A stretch of DNA of 64,000 bases from Bdellovibrio sp. ZAP7 (GTDB taxonomy: Bacteria > Bdellovibrionota > Bdellovibrionia > Bdellovibrionales > Bdellovibrionaceae). The notes beneath the pieces are model-generated. The model searched no databases. It was not told where the DNA came from and saw only the letters and a list, made by a program, of their open reading frames with translations. Location of the stretch: the NCBI RefSeq assembly GCF_006874645.1, contig NZ_CP030082.1, positions 3,720,001-3,784,000 of the forward strand, read 5' to 3'. Shown piece after piece: positions 49,728 through 58,839 of this stretch (positions are counted from its first letter, which is position 1; each line of letters begins with the position of its first letter). The position numbers were made by a program, and so were the translations under genes.

Positions 49728-50482
49728 TGATTCAAGTTCTGCGCACTCCCGCTGAACTCAAGGCGTGGAGAAAAAATCAGAAAGGCAGCGTTGGCTTCGT
49801 ACCAACCATGGGGGCTTTGCATTCAGGCCACGAACAGCTGATGAAAAATGCCCGTCGTGAAAACGATCTGGTAGTGCTTTCTATTTTCGTGAATCCAACA
49901 CAGTTCAATGATCCAAAAGATTTCGAAAAATATCCCCTGACTTGGGATCAGGATTTGAAAATCGCGGAAAACAACAAAGTCGATGCGATCTTTTACCCGC
50001 GTTATCCAGATATGTATCCTGATGAGTACCGCTATAAGGTTGCCGAGAACAGCTATTCTAAACTTTTGGACGGCGCCCACCGTCCGGGTCACTTTGATGG
50101 CGTCCTTTCTGTGGTGATGAAACTTTTCAACGTCGTTGCTCCGAACAAAGCCTACTTTGGCGAAAAAGATTTCCAACAACTGACTTTGATCAAGGGCATG
50201 GTCGACGCCTTCTTTATGGATGTCGAGATCGTTCCGGTAGCCACGGTTCGCGAAAGCGATGGCTTGGCTAAGAGTTCGCGCAATTTATTGCTGACTCCAG
50301 AGGAGCGCGAAAAAGCTCCGATTATTTATAAAACTATCACCACCGCAGAATCTGCTGAGGAAGCGGCGAAAGCTTTATCTGCTGCAGGATTTGATGTGGA
50401 TTATGTGACAGATGTTCACGGGCGCCGTTTTGTAGCGGCTCGCTTGGGCTCTGTGAGGCTGATTGATAATGTCCAAATCTAA
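49727..50482 (+). CDS. panC: Pantothenate synthetase
   Basis: 251 residues: joins pantoate and beta-alanine with ATP. Family motifs: GFVPTMGALHSGHEQLM, VSIFVNPTQFN-type FVNPTQFN, HRPGHFDGVLSVVMKLFN, YFGEKDFQQL and RESDGLAKSSRN (KSS for the usual mSS). It starts in the last base of panB and overlaps coaBC by 14 bases. Its substrate beta-alanine comes from PanD at the other end of the operon. Confidence 0.94.
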   Translation: MIQVLRTPAELKAWRKNQKGSVGFVPTMGALHSGHEQLMKNARRENDLVVLSIFVNPTQFNDPKDFEKYPLTWDQDLKIAENNKVDAIFYPRYPDMYPDEYRYKVAENSYSKLLDGAHRPGHFDGVLSVVMKLFNVVAPNKAYFGEKDFQQLTLIKGMVDAFFMDVEIVPVATVRESDGLAKSSRNLLLTPEEREKAPIIYKTITTAESAEEAAKALSAAGFDVDYVTDVHGRRFVAARLGSVRLIDNVQI

Positions 50483-51746
50483 AGTTCTCTTTATGATGAC
50501 TGGCTCCATCGCATGCTACAAAGCATGTCAGGTGGTTTCGCGTCTGGTGCAAGCAGGTTGCGAAGTTCAAGTTGTGATGACACCTTCAGCATTAAAGTTC
50601 GTGGGCAATGCCACACTTGAAGGCCTGACAGGAAAACCTGTCGTTAGCGACATGTACTCGCAAGGAAACGTGATGGATCATATCCATCTGATGCGTTGGG
50701 CGGATTTGATATTGGTGGCTCCGGCAACGGCGAACTTTATCAATAAAGCGGCGCAAGGTATCGGTGATGATCTGGTCTCCACTTTGTTCCTGGCTCATGA
50801 TTTTAAAAAGCCGTTCTTGATTGCACCCGCGATGAATACTTCCATGTATCTTCATCCAGTCACACAAAAATCTCTGCAAACTTTGAAATCTTACGGGATT
50901 GAGATACTTGATTCTGCATCGGGCATTCTTGCTTGCGGTGAGGAAGGTTACGGTAAACTTCTAGATCCTGATGAGATTTTGAAAATTACTTTGGCTCACC
51001 TGCATAAAAAGGCTCCCGAGGCCGAGAATACAGAACAAGCTGTGGCTCTCCGCTCATCCGAACTTTCCAAAGTGAAAGTTCTAGTAACTGCAGGCGGTAC
51101 GCAAGAACCCATCGACACAGTTCGCACCATAACCAATCTAAGTTCTGGTCGCACGGGAATTTCTTTGGCGGAGTACTTAAGCCAAATGGGTTTTGATGTG
51201 ACCTTGCTTCAGGCCCATGGCACTGCCAAAGCGGAACATGTGAATCACCATGATTACTTCACAAGCTTTGCAAGCCTGGATTTTCAATTGCAAAAGTACC
51301 TGGCGGAGCAAAACTTCACGCATGTGATTCATGCAGCTGCTGTCAGCGACTATTCTGTGGATTCTATCGAAGTCGATGGCAAAAACTATCGCCCACTGGA
51401 AGTAAAAAAAGTCAGCTCGGACGCTCAAGGCATGAATATTCACCTTAAGCGCAATCACAAGATCGTGGATCGCCTGAAAGAGTATTCTAAAAACAAAGAC
51501 GTAAAGGTGGTGGCATTTAAACTGACCAGCCACGCGACACCGGAACAAAAGAAAGCTGCTGTGGATAAGCTCTTCAAAGCGTCCCACGCTGATTTCGTTG
51601 TTCACAATGATTTGACTGATATTGATATTGTAAATCGCACTCACAAGTTCACCCTGTACAACCACCAAAGCTTTATTGCTTGCGAGAATCTGGATCAGCT
51701 GACAAGTGAGTTGATTCGCGTGATGCTACCAAAGGAAAACCTATGA
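50469..51746 (+). CDS. coaBC: Bifunctional phosphopantothenoylcysteine decarboxylase / phosphopantothenate-cysteine ligase
   Basis: 425 residues from ATG 50469 (the frame reaches 50463). The CoaC half (about 1-185) has the flavin-type [27 protein letters not shown] and [11 protein letters not shown] segments. The CoaB half has [25 protein letters not shown] and AAAVSDY, with a lysine-rich [16 protein letters not shown]. It makes phosphopantetheine from phosphopantothenate. It overlaps the panC 3' end by 14 bases and coaX by four (ATGA). Confidence 0.94.
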   Translation: MSKSKVLFMMTGSIACYKACQVVSRLVQAGCEVQVVMTPSALKFVGNATLEGLTGKPVVSDMYSQGNVMDHIHLMRWADLILVAPATANFINKAAQGIGDDLVSTLFLAHDFKKPFLIAPAMNTSMYLHPVTQKSLQTLKSYGIEILDSASGILACGEEGYGKLLDPDEILKITLAHLHKKAPEAENTEQAVALRSSELSKVKVLVTAGGTQEPIDTVRTITNLSSGRTGISLAEYLSQMGFDVTLLQAHGTAKAEHVNHHDYFTSFASLDFQLQKYLAEQNFTHVIHAAAVSDYSVDSIEVDGKNYRPLEVKKVSSDAQGMNIHLKRNHKIVDRLKEYSKNKDVKVVAFKLTSHATPEQKKAAVDKLFKASHADFVVHNDLTDIDIVNRTHKFTLYNHQSFIACENLDQLTSELIRVMLPKENL

Positions 51747-52513
51747 TTTTATGTCTTGATGTGGGTAACACCCAAATCTTTGCAGGACTCTTTGATAAAG
51801 ACAAAATGGTGATGTCTTTCCGTAAGAACTCTAAAAGTGGAGCTTCTTCGGATGAAACCGGCATCTTCCTGCGCACGGCAATTCGCGAGAATGGTTATGA
51901 CCCGGCTTTAGTAAAACAAATTGCGATCTGCTCGGTGGTGCCTGAGGTGATTTATTCCCTTCGTGGGGCCTGCATGAAGTATTTCAATATCAATCCGTTC
52001 ATCCTGCAAGCTGGAGTGAAAACGGGCCTTCGTGTGAAATACCGCAATCCTTTAGAAGTGGGTGCGGATCGTATCGCGAACTCCATCGCGGGCACTCACC
52101 TGTATCCGAATAAAAACCTGATCATCGTAGATCTTGGTACAGCGACAACATTCTGTGCTGTTTCTAAAGAGAAAGACTACTTAGGCGGATCAATTGTATC
52201 GGGACTTCGTCTGTGTATGGAGGCTTTGGAAAGTAAAACTGCCAAGTTGCCATCAGTTGAGATCGTTCCCATGCACGAAGCCTTGGGTCGCACGACAATT
52301 GAAAGTATTCAATCTGGTTTGTATTACGGCCACTTGGGTACAATGAAAGAAATCATCGCTCGTATCACTCGTGAGTGCTTCCAGGATGAAAAGCCTTTCG
52401 TAATCGGAACGGGTGGTTTCTCTTCCCTATTTGAAAAAGAAAAAGTTTTCGACGTTATTATCCCTGACTTAGTTTTAAAAGGAATGCTGATCGCACTTCA
52501 GCATAATGCTTAG
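51743..52513 (+). CDS. coaX: Type III pantothenate kinase
   Basis: A 256-residue CoaX. The ASKHA-type [12 protein letters not shown] near the N-terminus binds ATP phosphate; [11 protein letters not shown] (Asp) and [12 protein letters not shown] are the substrate and nucleotide motifs, and [10 protein letters not shown] and [10 protein letters not shown] complete the family pattern. It phosphorylates pantothenate without CoA feedback inhibition. The start overlaps coaBC (ATGA). Confidence 0.94.
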   Translation: MILCLDVGNTQIFAGLFDKDKMVMSFRKNSKSGASSDETGIFLRTAIRENGYDPALVKQIAICSVVPEVIYSLRGACMKYFNINPFILQAGVKTGLRVKYRNPLEVGADRIANSIAGTHLYPNKNLIIVDLGTATTFCAVSKEKDYLGGSIVSGLRLCMEALESKTAKLPSVEIVPMHEALGRTTIESIQSGLYYGHLGTMKEIIARITRECFQDEKPFVIGTGGFSSLFEKEKVFDVIIPDLVLKGMLIALQHNA

Positions 52514-52521
52514 AGGTTATT

Positions 52522-52908
52522 ATGAATGTATCACTACTTAGAACCAAAATTCACAGAGCCACAGTTACTGAATCCGATCTAAACTATGAAGGTTCGATCA
52601 GCATCTGCCCGGATCTGATCAAAGCCTCTGGCTTATTGATGAACGAACGCGTGGATATCTATAACTGCAATAACGGCGCACGTTTCTCGACTTACGTGAT
52701 ACTGGGTGACAAAGGCGACATCTGCCTAAACGGAGCCGCTGCCCGCCACGTTCAAAAAGGTGATCTGGTGATTATCTGCTCTTATTGTGGGTTGTCCATG
52801 GATGAAGCTAAGAAATTCGAACCGACAGTCGTTTTCGTGGATGAAAAGAACCGCGTGAAAGAAAAGCGCGCGGAATCCCACAAAAACAACAAAAAGAAAA
52901 AGAAGTAA
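52522..52908 (+). CDS. panD: Aspartate 1-decarboxylase
   Basis: 128 residues: makes beta-alanine. The self-cleavage site YEGSISI (Gly-Ser near residue 24-25, giving the pyruvoyl group) is intact, and NNGARFSTYVI and NGAAARHVQKGDLVIICSY match the family. A C-terminal lysine-rich tail (HKNNKKKKK) is added. It starts eight bases after coaX and ends the CoA operon, ahead of a terminator. Confidence 0.94.
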   Translation: MNVSLLRTKIHRATVTESDLNYEGSISICPDLIKASGLLMNERVDIYNCNNGARFSTYVILGDKGDICLNGAAARHVQKGDLVIICSYCGLSMDEAKKFEPTVVFVDEKNRVKEKRAESHKNNKKKKK

Positions 52909-52935
52909 AAGGTACGTACTTACCTGCTCCATAGA

Positions 52936-52966
52936 AAAATCCCGGGCTCTCACCCGGGATTTTTTA
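52936..52966. terminator. Bidirectional rho-independent terminator
   Basis: AAATCCCGGG and CCCGGGATTT pair around a six-base loop, with A and T runs, between convergent genes. Confidence 0.85.
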
Positions 52967-54016
52967 TTTCTTCCTTAGGCCTGTCGAAAAAGGCGATGAC
53001 GTCGTACCTTCAGATGCAAAATACTGACAAGAAAATTGAATCTCACCATATCTCACAATCATTCTTAACGTACTTTTACAAATGGGATTATCTGCAAAGA
53101 TCACCGTCGATACGACCGTCTCATCCCTTCCTTTGTCAGTAGCCTTTGATCTTAAAATCTCCACAACAGTTTTTCGCCCATTTGTTTCTTCACCGCAGTT
53201 GTTTGGCTCTGTGATGACAAATTTCAAACGTAAAACCGTGTTGTAGTCTTCCTGGAAGTATATCGACCCTTCCATGGGGTTTCCCCCCACACTGGTTTCA
53301 TAGGTCATCAAATTCTCATCTTGGAAAAGACGTGATCCTGCTATTTGTGCGCCAAATTGCCCCGTTCCATTTGAAGCGTCACATGCAAACAGGTCCCGGA
53401 TACCAAACTGTGAACCAATTTTCCCTTTTCGCTTCGCCACGCTGACCAGAGACGTTGCAACCGCATCCAAAAGATCCCTGCCTGATTTAAAAGGACCGAT
53501 CTTTTCGTTATCCGTTACTGCTTTACCCTCAAACAGCGCTTTATGTTCAAATTCATGAGTTATCAGGAATAGAACTTGGACCGGAGCCATGGTACGCATT
53601 GAATCCCTATGAAATTCAATCGCTCCCTCGGGGCCTAAACTCGTTCTAGCAGCCACCGACATTGCTTTACCATCGGGACCTTGTACATACAATGGCTCCT
53701 CTCGTAAAACAAAGTCAGTCGGTTTATCTCCACTACTCAACATCAAAATCTGTTGTCCGACTTTAAAAAAGAAATCACGACAGAACTGAACCTGCTCCAC
53801 TGACAACCGGTTTGTTTGACAGAACTTCTCTTTCTCCTCGGGCTGGCTCAAAACAAATTTCATTGTCGCGTTCATAGATTCCCGCGTCGCGCGTAAAAAT
53901 TCAAAAACGGGATCTCCACCATTTCCCACAACAGTACCGGACGCGTGCGCCTGTTGAATAAGCACCAGAAAAATGGTTGCGATCAGATAAATTAACTTAA
54001 GAATTTGATTCTTCAT
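52964..54016 (-). CDS. Exported GNGG-motif protein with HEFEH, paired with TIGR02147 regulator
   Basis: 350 residues. Signal peptide to about residue 25 (AHA), mature start SGTVVGNGGDPVFEFLRATRESM. The segment LFLITHEFEHKALFEGKAV (about 158-176) holds a full HExxH zinc-protease motif, followed by SGRDLLDAVATSLVSVA, which could supply a third ligand. Six or more Cys allow disulphides; the last third is beta-rich. It resembles the exported partner at 18664-19356 in the GNGG start and the HE helix. The start overlaps the TIGR02147 gene by 20 bases, so translation is coupled. No named peptidase family is recognised. Confidence 0.72.
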   Translation of the reverse strand: MKNQILKLIYLIATIFLVLIQQAHASGTVVGNGGDPVFEFLRATRESMNATMKFVLSQPEEKEKFCQTNRLSVEQVQFCRDFFFKVGQQILMLSSGDKPTDFVLREEPLYVQGPDGKAMSVAARTSLGPEGAIEFHRDSMRTMAPVQVLFLITHEFEHKALFEGKAVTDNEKIGPFKSGRDLLDAVATSLVSVAKRKGKIGSQFGIRDLFACDASNGTGQFGAQIAGSRLFQDENLMTYETSVGGNPMEGSIYFQEDYNTVLRLKFVITEPNNCGEETNGRKTVVEILRSKATDKGRDETVVSTVIFADNPICKSTLRMIVRYGEIQFSCQYFASEGTTSSPFSTGLRKK

Positions 54017-54833
54017 GAATCGCCCCGATTGGAGTTAGATGAATTGCCACTTGAACTAACGAGTCCTTACCTTGCGGATTATTCTCGATAAACTCCAACA
54101 ACTGCTGTTGAAAGGAGTCGACCAGGCCTCGCAGTTCATCCATTTTGTTTTTATCGACCGAAACCAATACTGTAGCGGACTTGCGCCGATGCGATGGCAA
54201 TACCGAAATTCCCCGATGAGCAATATCGAGTGCTTTCTTATGAAAAGACCGGATATTTTCATTGGGAATTTCATTCGTCGTGGCCACAGCACTTTCCTCA
54301 GGAACAATTTTTCCTTCAGGAGTTCGTCGCCAGAAGCCTTCTCGAATCAAAAAGTCTACAGACTTTTGAATTCTCTCCGGACTTACAATACCCGAAAGCA
54401 TTCTGTGCAGATTTTTAGGATCCGAAGAAAAACCCTTCAAATTCACCAAATCCTTCACATAGGGATTAACCCAGTCTGATAGAATATGGTTCTTTGCAAT
54501 ACGCTTAACAGGAATTTTCTCTTCTGTAGAATTCGAAACTACCTTCAGAACATTTCCCAATAATTGCTTATCAAGATAATCTTGTTCGATTTTTGTAAGC
54601 TTAAACACCACACACAAAGCCGGAAGATTGTCACGAGTCACTTGGCGGTGCCCGTTGATAATCTGAGAAACCAGAGTCTGCGACAAGCCACTCACCCGTT
54701 GAGTGCGTTGACGTAAACTGAAAGATCCGGTTTTCTTATAGTATTCAAAAAGAGCCCGAAGAAACTTTGCTGGTTCCCCATAGTCAAAGACTACGGGGCG
54801 CACTAGTTCCACAGTTTGGTTTTGGGATCTCAC
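53997..54833 (-). CDS. TIGR02147 (DUF4423) family regulator-like protein
   Basis: 278 residues. N-terminal helix-turn-helix-like region (FSLRQRTQRVSGLSQTLVSQIINGHRQVTRD), the middle domain with LIREGFWRRTPEGKIVPEESAVATTNEIPNENIRSFHKKALDIA, and the C-terminal LPSHRRKSATVLVSV to VQVAIHLTPIG. This is the same architecture as the protein at 17870-18655 with little sequence identity. GTG start overlaps the upstream exported protein gene by four bases (GTGA), and its own end overlaps the downstream GNGG protein gene by 20. Confidence 0.78.
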   Translation of the reverse strand: MRSQNQTVELVRPVVFDYGEPAKFLRALFEYYKKTGSFSLRQRTQRVSGLSQTLVSQIINGHRQVTRDNLPALCVVFKLTKIEQDYLDKQLLGNVLKVVSNSTEEKIPVKRIAKNHILSDWVNPYVKDLVNLKGFSSDPKNLHRMLSGIVSPERIQKSVDFLIREGFWRRTPEGKIVPEESAVATTNEIPNENIRSFHKKALDIAHRGISVLPSHRRKSATVLVSVDKNKMDELRGLVDSFQQQLLEFIENNPQGKDSLVQVAIHLTPIGAIHEESNS

Positions 54834-55429
54834 TTATAGGTTCCCAAGAACTTACAGCTAATATCGACATTAAGCAGAGGTTGCCCCGTGACGTCGTCAG
54901 TAATCTCCATGCTTGCAGGACCCATTTCTTCGTCATTAAATACCGGGGTTTTTCCATTCACAGAAGTTTTTTTCCAACGTGTCACAGGATCCGAACCAAA
55001 TGGATCATTACTTTGCATGCAAGCCACTTGGCCATCATCGTAACATGCCTGAACCGGCCCACCGTCATTTTTGTGTTTACAATAGCCGCCCGCCACGCCC
55101 ATACATGTGAACTGACGTGCTTCAATCCCCGTAGCTCCTGGGATTTCCCGAGACGCGTGGGAATAGTAAAAATTCAAATTGGCAAAGGCATGACCATGCT
55201 TAGCATCGATTTTAATTTTCATTTGTGTCTGACCCATAGTTTCATCGAAGGGTTTTGTCGTTCCGCCTGATGAAGGAAGTCGCACAACGGAAAGCTCTTG
55301 AGACTGAGTACTCTCCGTGCCACTTAAACGATCCTTAATTTTTGCAGTACATGTGAATTTATCCGCGACAACAGCGTGAGAAGTGCTCGCGCCAAGAATA
55401 AGTAAAGAAGCTAATACTAGGTGTTTCAT
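54830..55429 (-). CDS. Exported Cys-rich protein, first gene of the TIGR02147 cassette
   Basis: 199 residues with a signal peptide (to about residue 19, SHA). The mature part has eight Cys (FTCTAK, FTCMGVAGGYC, QACYDDGQVACM, ISCKF) and a beta-rich pattern, so it is likely disulphide-bonded in the periplasm or outside. No family is recognised. It is coupled through GTGA to the TIGR02147 regulator, so the operon reads Cys-rich protein, regulator, GNGG protein. Confidence 0.7.
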   Translation of the reverse strand: MKHLVLASLLILGASTSHAVVADKFTCTAKIKDRLSGTESTQSQELSVVRLPSSGGTTKPFDETMGQTQMKIKIDAKHGHAFANLNFYYSHASREIPGATGIEARQFTCMGVAGGYCKHKNDGGPVQACYDDGQVACMQSNDPFGSDPVTRWKKTSVNGKTPVFNDEEMGPASMEITDDVTGQPLLNVDISCKFLGTYK

Positions 55430-55615
55430 GGTGTTCTCCCAAAATTGTTTAATTCAAAAACGATTTCAACGTCGATGAAGAAACTATTGCAGGATATTCT
55501 TGCGTAGCCAAGAGGGGCTGGTCATCAAAATGATTGCATATGTAATCACCGCGGCAATCCCTGCGAGGGGAAATTGACCCTGTTTGCGGGATTTTCTGTG
55601 TCTTTGAGGACGAGT

Positions 55616-56035
55616 TTACTCGATAGCTTCGACTTCGATACCAGCCGCGATCAGCATTTCGGCAAGGACGCCGTTACCTTCGATGGTTTTTCCGCTGTAG
55701 GTCCCGTCATAGATGCGGCCGCAGCCACACATCGGGGATTTGGATTTTAACATGGCTTCTTTCACGCCGAATTTCAGCGCGATTTCCAAAGCTTTTTGAG
55801 CTCCGCATTTGTACTCGGCCGTGACGTCTTTGCCATTTTTATCGATAACCTTGTCACCGATACGTTCAGCGGGCGTGCGTGGAGTGGAAAGTCCTCCCAT
55901 TTCCTCCGGGCAAACGGCGATGGTCATCCCTTCCTCGTGGAGAACGGTGACTTCTTCGCGCAGCTGATGCTTTCCATCATAGCGGCATGGTTTTCCGATT
56001 AGGCAGGCTGAAACTAGGATCTTTCCTTCACTCAT
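55616..56035 (-). CDS. DUF523 protein
   Basis: 139 residues. Conserved Cys segments of DUF523 (COG1683): VSACLIGKPCRYDG near the N-terminus, AVCPEEMGGLSTPR, and LKSKSPMCGCGRIYDG. The cysteines suggest a metal or iron-sulfur site; the function of the family is not known. It has no signal peptide. It stands alone upstream of the divergent ABC-F gene. Confidence 0.88.
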   Translation of the reverse strand: MSEGKILVSACLIGKPCRYDGKHQLREEVTVLHEEGMTIAVCPEEMGGLSTPRTPAERIGDKVIDKNGKDVTAEYKCGAQKALEIALKFGVKEAMLKSKSPMCGCGRIYDGTYSGKTIEGNGVLAEMLIAAGIEVEAIE

Positions 56036-56164
56036 AAGCCCGCAGTTATATCACAGCCAATGCTCAAAAAGACCGTCACCTGCAGAAAATTCATGACTGT
56101 AAAATGTGTGAACACCCTGCATGACAGCTAGCACTACAAAAAGGGAACTGTTACCTTCTGGGGT

Positions 56165-57997
56165 ATGGGTATTACGTTATTGCAGTTACAGGATGGGCAT
56201 AAGGCTTATGGGGCTAAGGTTCTTTTTGATCAGGCGACATTCGCGATCAACGAGGGCGAGCACGTGGGAGTTATTGGTCCCAATGGAGCGGGTAAAACCA
56301 CTCTTTTTAAAATCCTGGTGGACCAAGAACATTTGGATGAAGGCATTGTGACCAAGTCTCAGCAATTGCGCCTGGGGTACTTGGAACAAGAGTCTGACTG
56401 GAATATCTCTGAAAAAGTTGAAGAATACCTGGATAAGAACTGCATCACTCCCCTTTGGGAGTTAAAGCAATTCGGCATTAAACTTGGTCTGACTGAAAGA
56501 CATTTTCAATCCCATTTGAAGGAACTGAGTGGCGGCTTCCGCATGCGTGTGAAGCTTTTGTACTTGATTGGTCAAGAGCCGAACTTGTTATTGCTGGATG
56601 AGCCAACAAACTTTTTGGATCTGGAAACGTTGTTGGTTCTGGAAAGTTTTCTGCAAGAGTACAAGGGTGCGTTCCTGTTGATTTCCCATGATCGTGAATT
56701 CCTTCGTCGCGTGACCGATCATATTTTGGAAGTTGAAGCCGGCGATATCGTAAAATTTGCTGGAAACCTGGATGACTATTTCGAACAAAAAGCGATGCTT
56801 GCGGAACTTTTGCAAAAACAGGCCATGAGCCAAGCTGCAAAGAAAAAATCCATTATGGACTTCGTCACACGTTTTGGTGCGAAAGCAACCAAAGCACGTC
56901 AGGCCCAATCTCGCCTAAAGGCTTTGGAAAAGATGGAGACCATCGAAATCAAAGCAGCTCCGACTCACTCCCATATTCACATTCCACCTGCGAGTGCGAC
57001 CGGGAAAGTAATTCTGGAAATCGAGAACGCGGATTGCGGGTACGGTGACAAAGTCATTTTGAAAAACGTAAACCTGCGCCTGGAGCGCGGGAATCACTTA
57101 GGTATCGTGGGATTAAACGGTGCCGGTAAATCCACTTTGCTAAAATCTTTGGGTGAGCAGATTCCGCTGGTGAAAGGTTCCATCAAATGGGGCCATCAGG
57201 TAAGTTTATCATATTTTGCGCAGCACACGCCCGAAGCATTGAATCCTGAGCACACGGTGATCGAGGCGATGGCAACGTTGGCTCACAAAGACGTGATCCA
57301 ACAAGATATCCTAAACATCGCAGGAAGCTTGTTATTCAGTGGAGATGCGATTAATAAAAAAGTAAAAGTCCTTTCCGGTGGCGAGAAGTCACGCGTGGCT
57401 TTGGGACAAATTCTTTTGCAAAAGTCTCCATTGTTGCTTCTGGATGAGCCGACGAATCACTTGGACTTCGATACCGTTGAAGCCTTAACTGGCGCTTTAG
57501 AAAAATACGAAGGCACGATTGTTACCGTAAGCCATGATCGTGGTTTCATCGGACGTGTGGCGAACAAAATTCTGGAAGTGAATCACGGCCTGCTGACGCT
57601 TTATCCAGGCACTTATGATGAATACGTATGGAGTCTTCAAAAGGGCTTCCTGTCTGAACGCGTATTTAATGATGAAGCGACTCGCAAGCCGACAACCGGA
57701 CAAACTTCGGATGAAGCGCCCAAATTTAATTACAAAGAAGAACGTAAACGCATTGAAGGCCTGATTAAGAAGGCACTGAAATTGATAGAGGATTCCGACA
57801 AACGGATCACCAGCCTGTCAATAAGACGAGACAGCTTGAACGAATCCCTTATTTCAGGTGCAGCAACTAATACTGCTGCCACCGCCAAAGAACTGCACGA
57901 GATCAGTGGTCAAATCGAGGACCTTGAAAATCAAATGTTGCAGGCCATGGAAGATCAACATCAATACGAACAAGAATTAAAGAACCTTATAGGATAA
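56165..57997 (+). CDS. ABC-F ATPase, Uup-like
   Basis: 610 residues with two ATP-binding cassettes and no membrane domain. Walker A are GPNGAGKTT (near residue 40) and GLNGAGKST (near 320); signatures LSGGFRMR and LSGGEKSR; Walker B LLLLDEPTNFLD and LLLLDEPTNHLD. A linker between cassettes and a C-terminal coiled coil (about 520-610) are like Uup, an ABC-F protein tied to ribosome function and DNA-excision control. The name is inferred by layout. The DUF2799-like lipoprotein gene starts two bases after its stop. Confidence 0.87.
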   Translation: MGITLLQLQDGHKAYGAKVLFDQATFAINEGEHVGVIGPNGAGKTTLFKILVDQEHLDEGIVTKSQQLRLGYLEQESDWNISEKVEEYLDKNCITPLWELKQFGIKLGLTERHFQSHLKELSGGFRMRVKLLYLIGQEPNLLLLDEPTNFLDLETLLVLESFLQEYKGAFLLISHDREFLRRVTDHILEVEAGDIVKFAGNLDDYFEQKAMLAELLQKQAMSQAAKKKSIMDFVTRFGAKATKARQAQSRLKALEKMETIEIKAAPTHSHIHIPPASATGKVILEIENADCGYGDKVILKNVNLRLERGNHLGIVGLNGAGKSTLLKSLGEQIPLVKGSIKWGHQVSLSYFAQHTPEALNPEHTVIEAMATLAHKDVIQQDILNIAGSLLFSGDAINKKVKVLSGGEKSRVALGQILLQKSPLLLLDEPTNHLDFDTVEALTGALEKYEGTIVTVSHDRGFIGRVANKILEVNHGLLTLYPGTYDEYVWSLQKGFLSERVFNDEATRKPTTGQTSDEAPKFNYKEERKRIEGLIKKALKLIEDSDKRITSLSIRRDSLNESLISGAATNTAATAKELHEISGQIEDLENQMLQAMEDQHQYEQELKNLIG

Positions 57998-57999
57998 AT

Positions 58000-58800
58000 A
58001 TGAAAAAACTCATTGCGATCGCTTTTGTTTCCTCCATGTTTGTCGGCTGCGCCAGCCAACTTAAGAAAGATTGCGAATCTACGAATTGGTTCAAGTACGG
58101 TGAAGAAGTAGCCCTGCGTGGTGACTGGTTGTCTTCCGACGCGAAACTTCTGGCTTGCCGCAAAGAAGAAGCAGAGATCAGCGAATCTCAAGCGGATCTT
58201 GGTTTTAAAAGCGGTCGCCAAAAATATTGCACGGGAACTAACTCTTACCTAGTTGGCAAATCTGGTGATGCTTTTTCTAAAGATCTTTGCGATACGCCAG
58301 CATTGAAATCTATTGTTTCTGATTACAATAAGGGTCTGCGTGACTATTGCTCTAAAGCGAATGGGTTTAATGCGGGTTCTTCCGGCAAAAAGTATAAGAA
58401 TCTTTGCCCGGCTGAGCTTGAAGCAGGATTTTTGCCAGAGTATAAAAAAGGCCGCTTAAAATACGTGGAAGCGCAAATCAAAAACTTGGAAAACCGTCAG
58501 CGTGACTTGCAACTGGCGATTGCCAACAAAAACACTCAAGTTGTAACGGCACAGATGAACTTTATGTCCATGCAGAATCGTCGTAACGCTTTGGAAAGCC
58601 AAAAGTCCTTTGCACAATCCACTAATAACCTGGCAGATGTCGGTCGATTAACCAACGAGATCCAAAATGCTGACTGGGATGTAAGTCGCGCCAGACAAGA
58701 CGTCGACAGAGCCAATGCTGAGAAAAGAAATCTGGAAGCGGAGCTCGATCAAACCGGAAAAACCATCGCGGAGTACCGCACAGAGATGGCAGGACTTTAA
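58000..58800 (+). CDS. DUF2799-like lipoprotein with C-terminal coiled coil
   Basis: 266 residues. Signal with lipobox-like FVGC (Cys near residue 17). The first half follows the DUF2799 pattern, with repeated Cys- and aromatic-containing segments (STNWFKYGEEVALRGD, FKSGRQKYC, YNKGLRDYC, FNAGSSGKKYKNLC). The second half is a long charged coiled coil. The role of the family is unknown; it is probably an outer-membrane lipoprotein. It is translationally linked to the ABC-F gene and ends at a terminator. Confidence 0.8.
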   Translation: MKKLIAIAFVSSMFVGCASQLKKDCESTNWFKYGEEVALRGDWLSSDAKLLACRKEEAEISESQADLGFKSGRQKYCTGTNSYLVGKSGDAFSKDLCDTPALKSIVSDYNKGLRDYCSKANGFNAGSSGKKYKNLCPAELEAGFLPEYKKGRLKYVEAQIKNLENRQRDLQLAIANKNTQVVTAQMNFMSMQNRRNALESQKSFAQSTNNLADVGRLTNEIQNADWDVSRARQDVDRANAEKRNLEAELDQTGKTIAEYRTEMAGL

Positions 58801-58834
58801 AAAAAAGGGGCTTCAAAAACCCCTTTTTCTTTTT
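58801..58834 (+). terminator. Rho-independent terminator
   Basis: AAAGGGG and CCCCTTT pair around a nine-base loop and are followed by T-rich sequence. It lies between convergent genes. Confidence 0.75.
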
Positions 58835-58839
58835 AGGAT

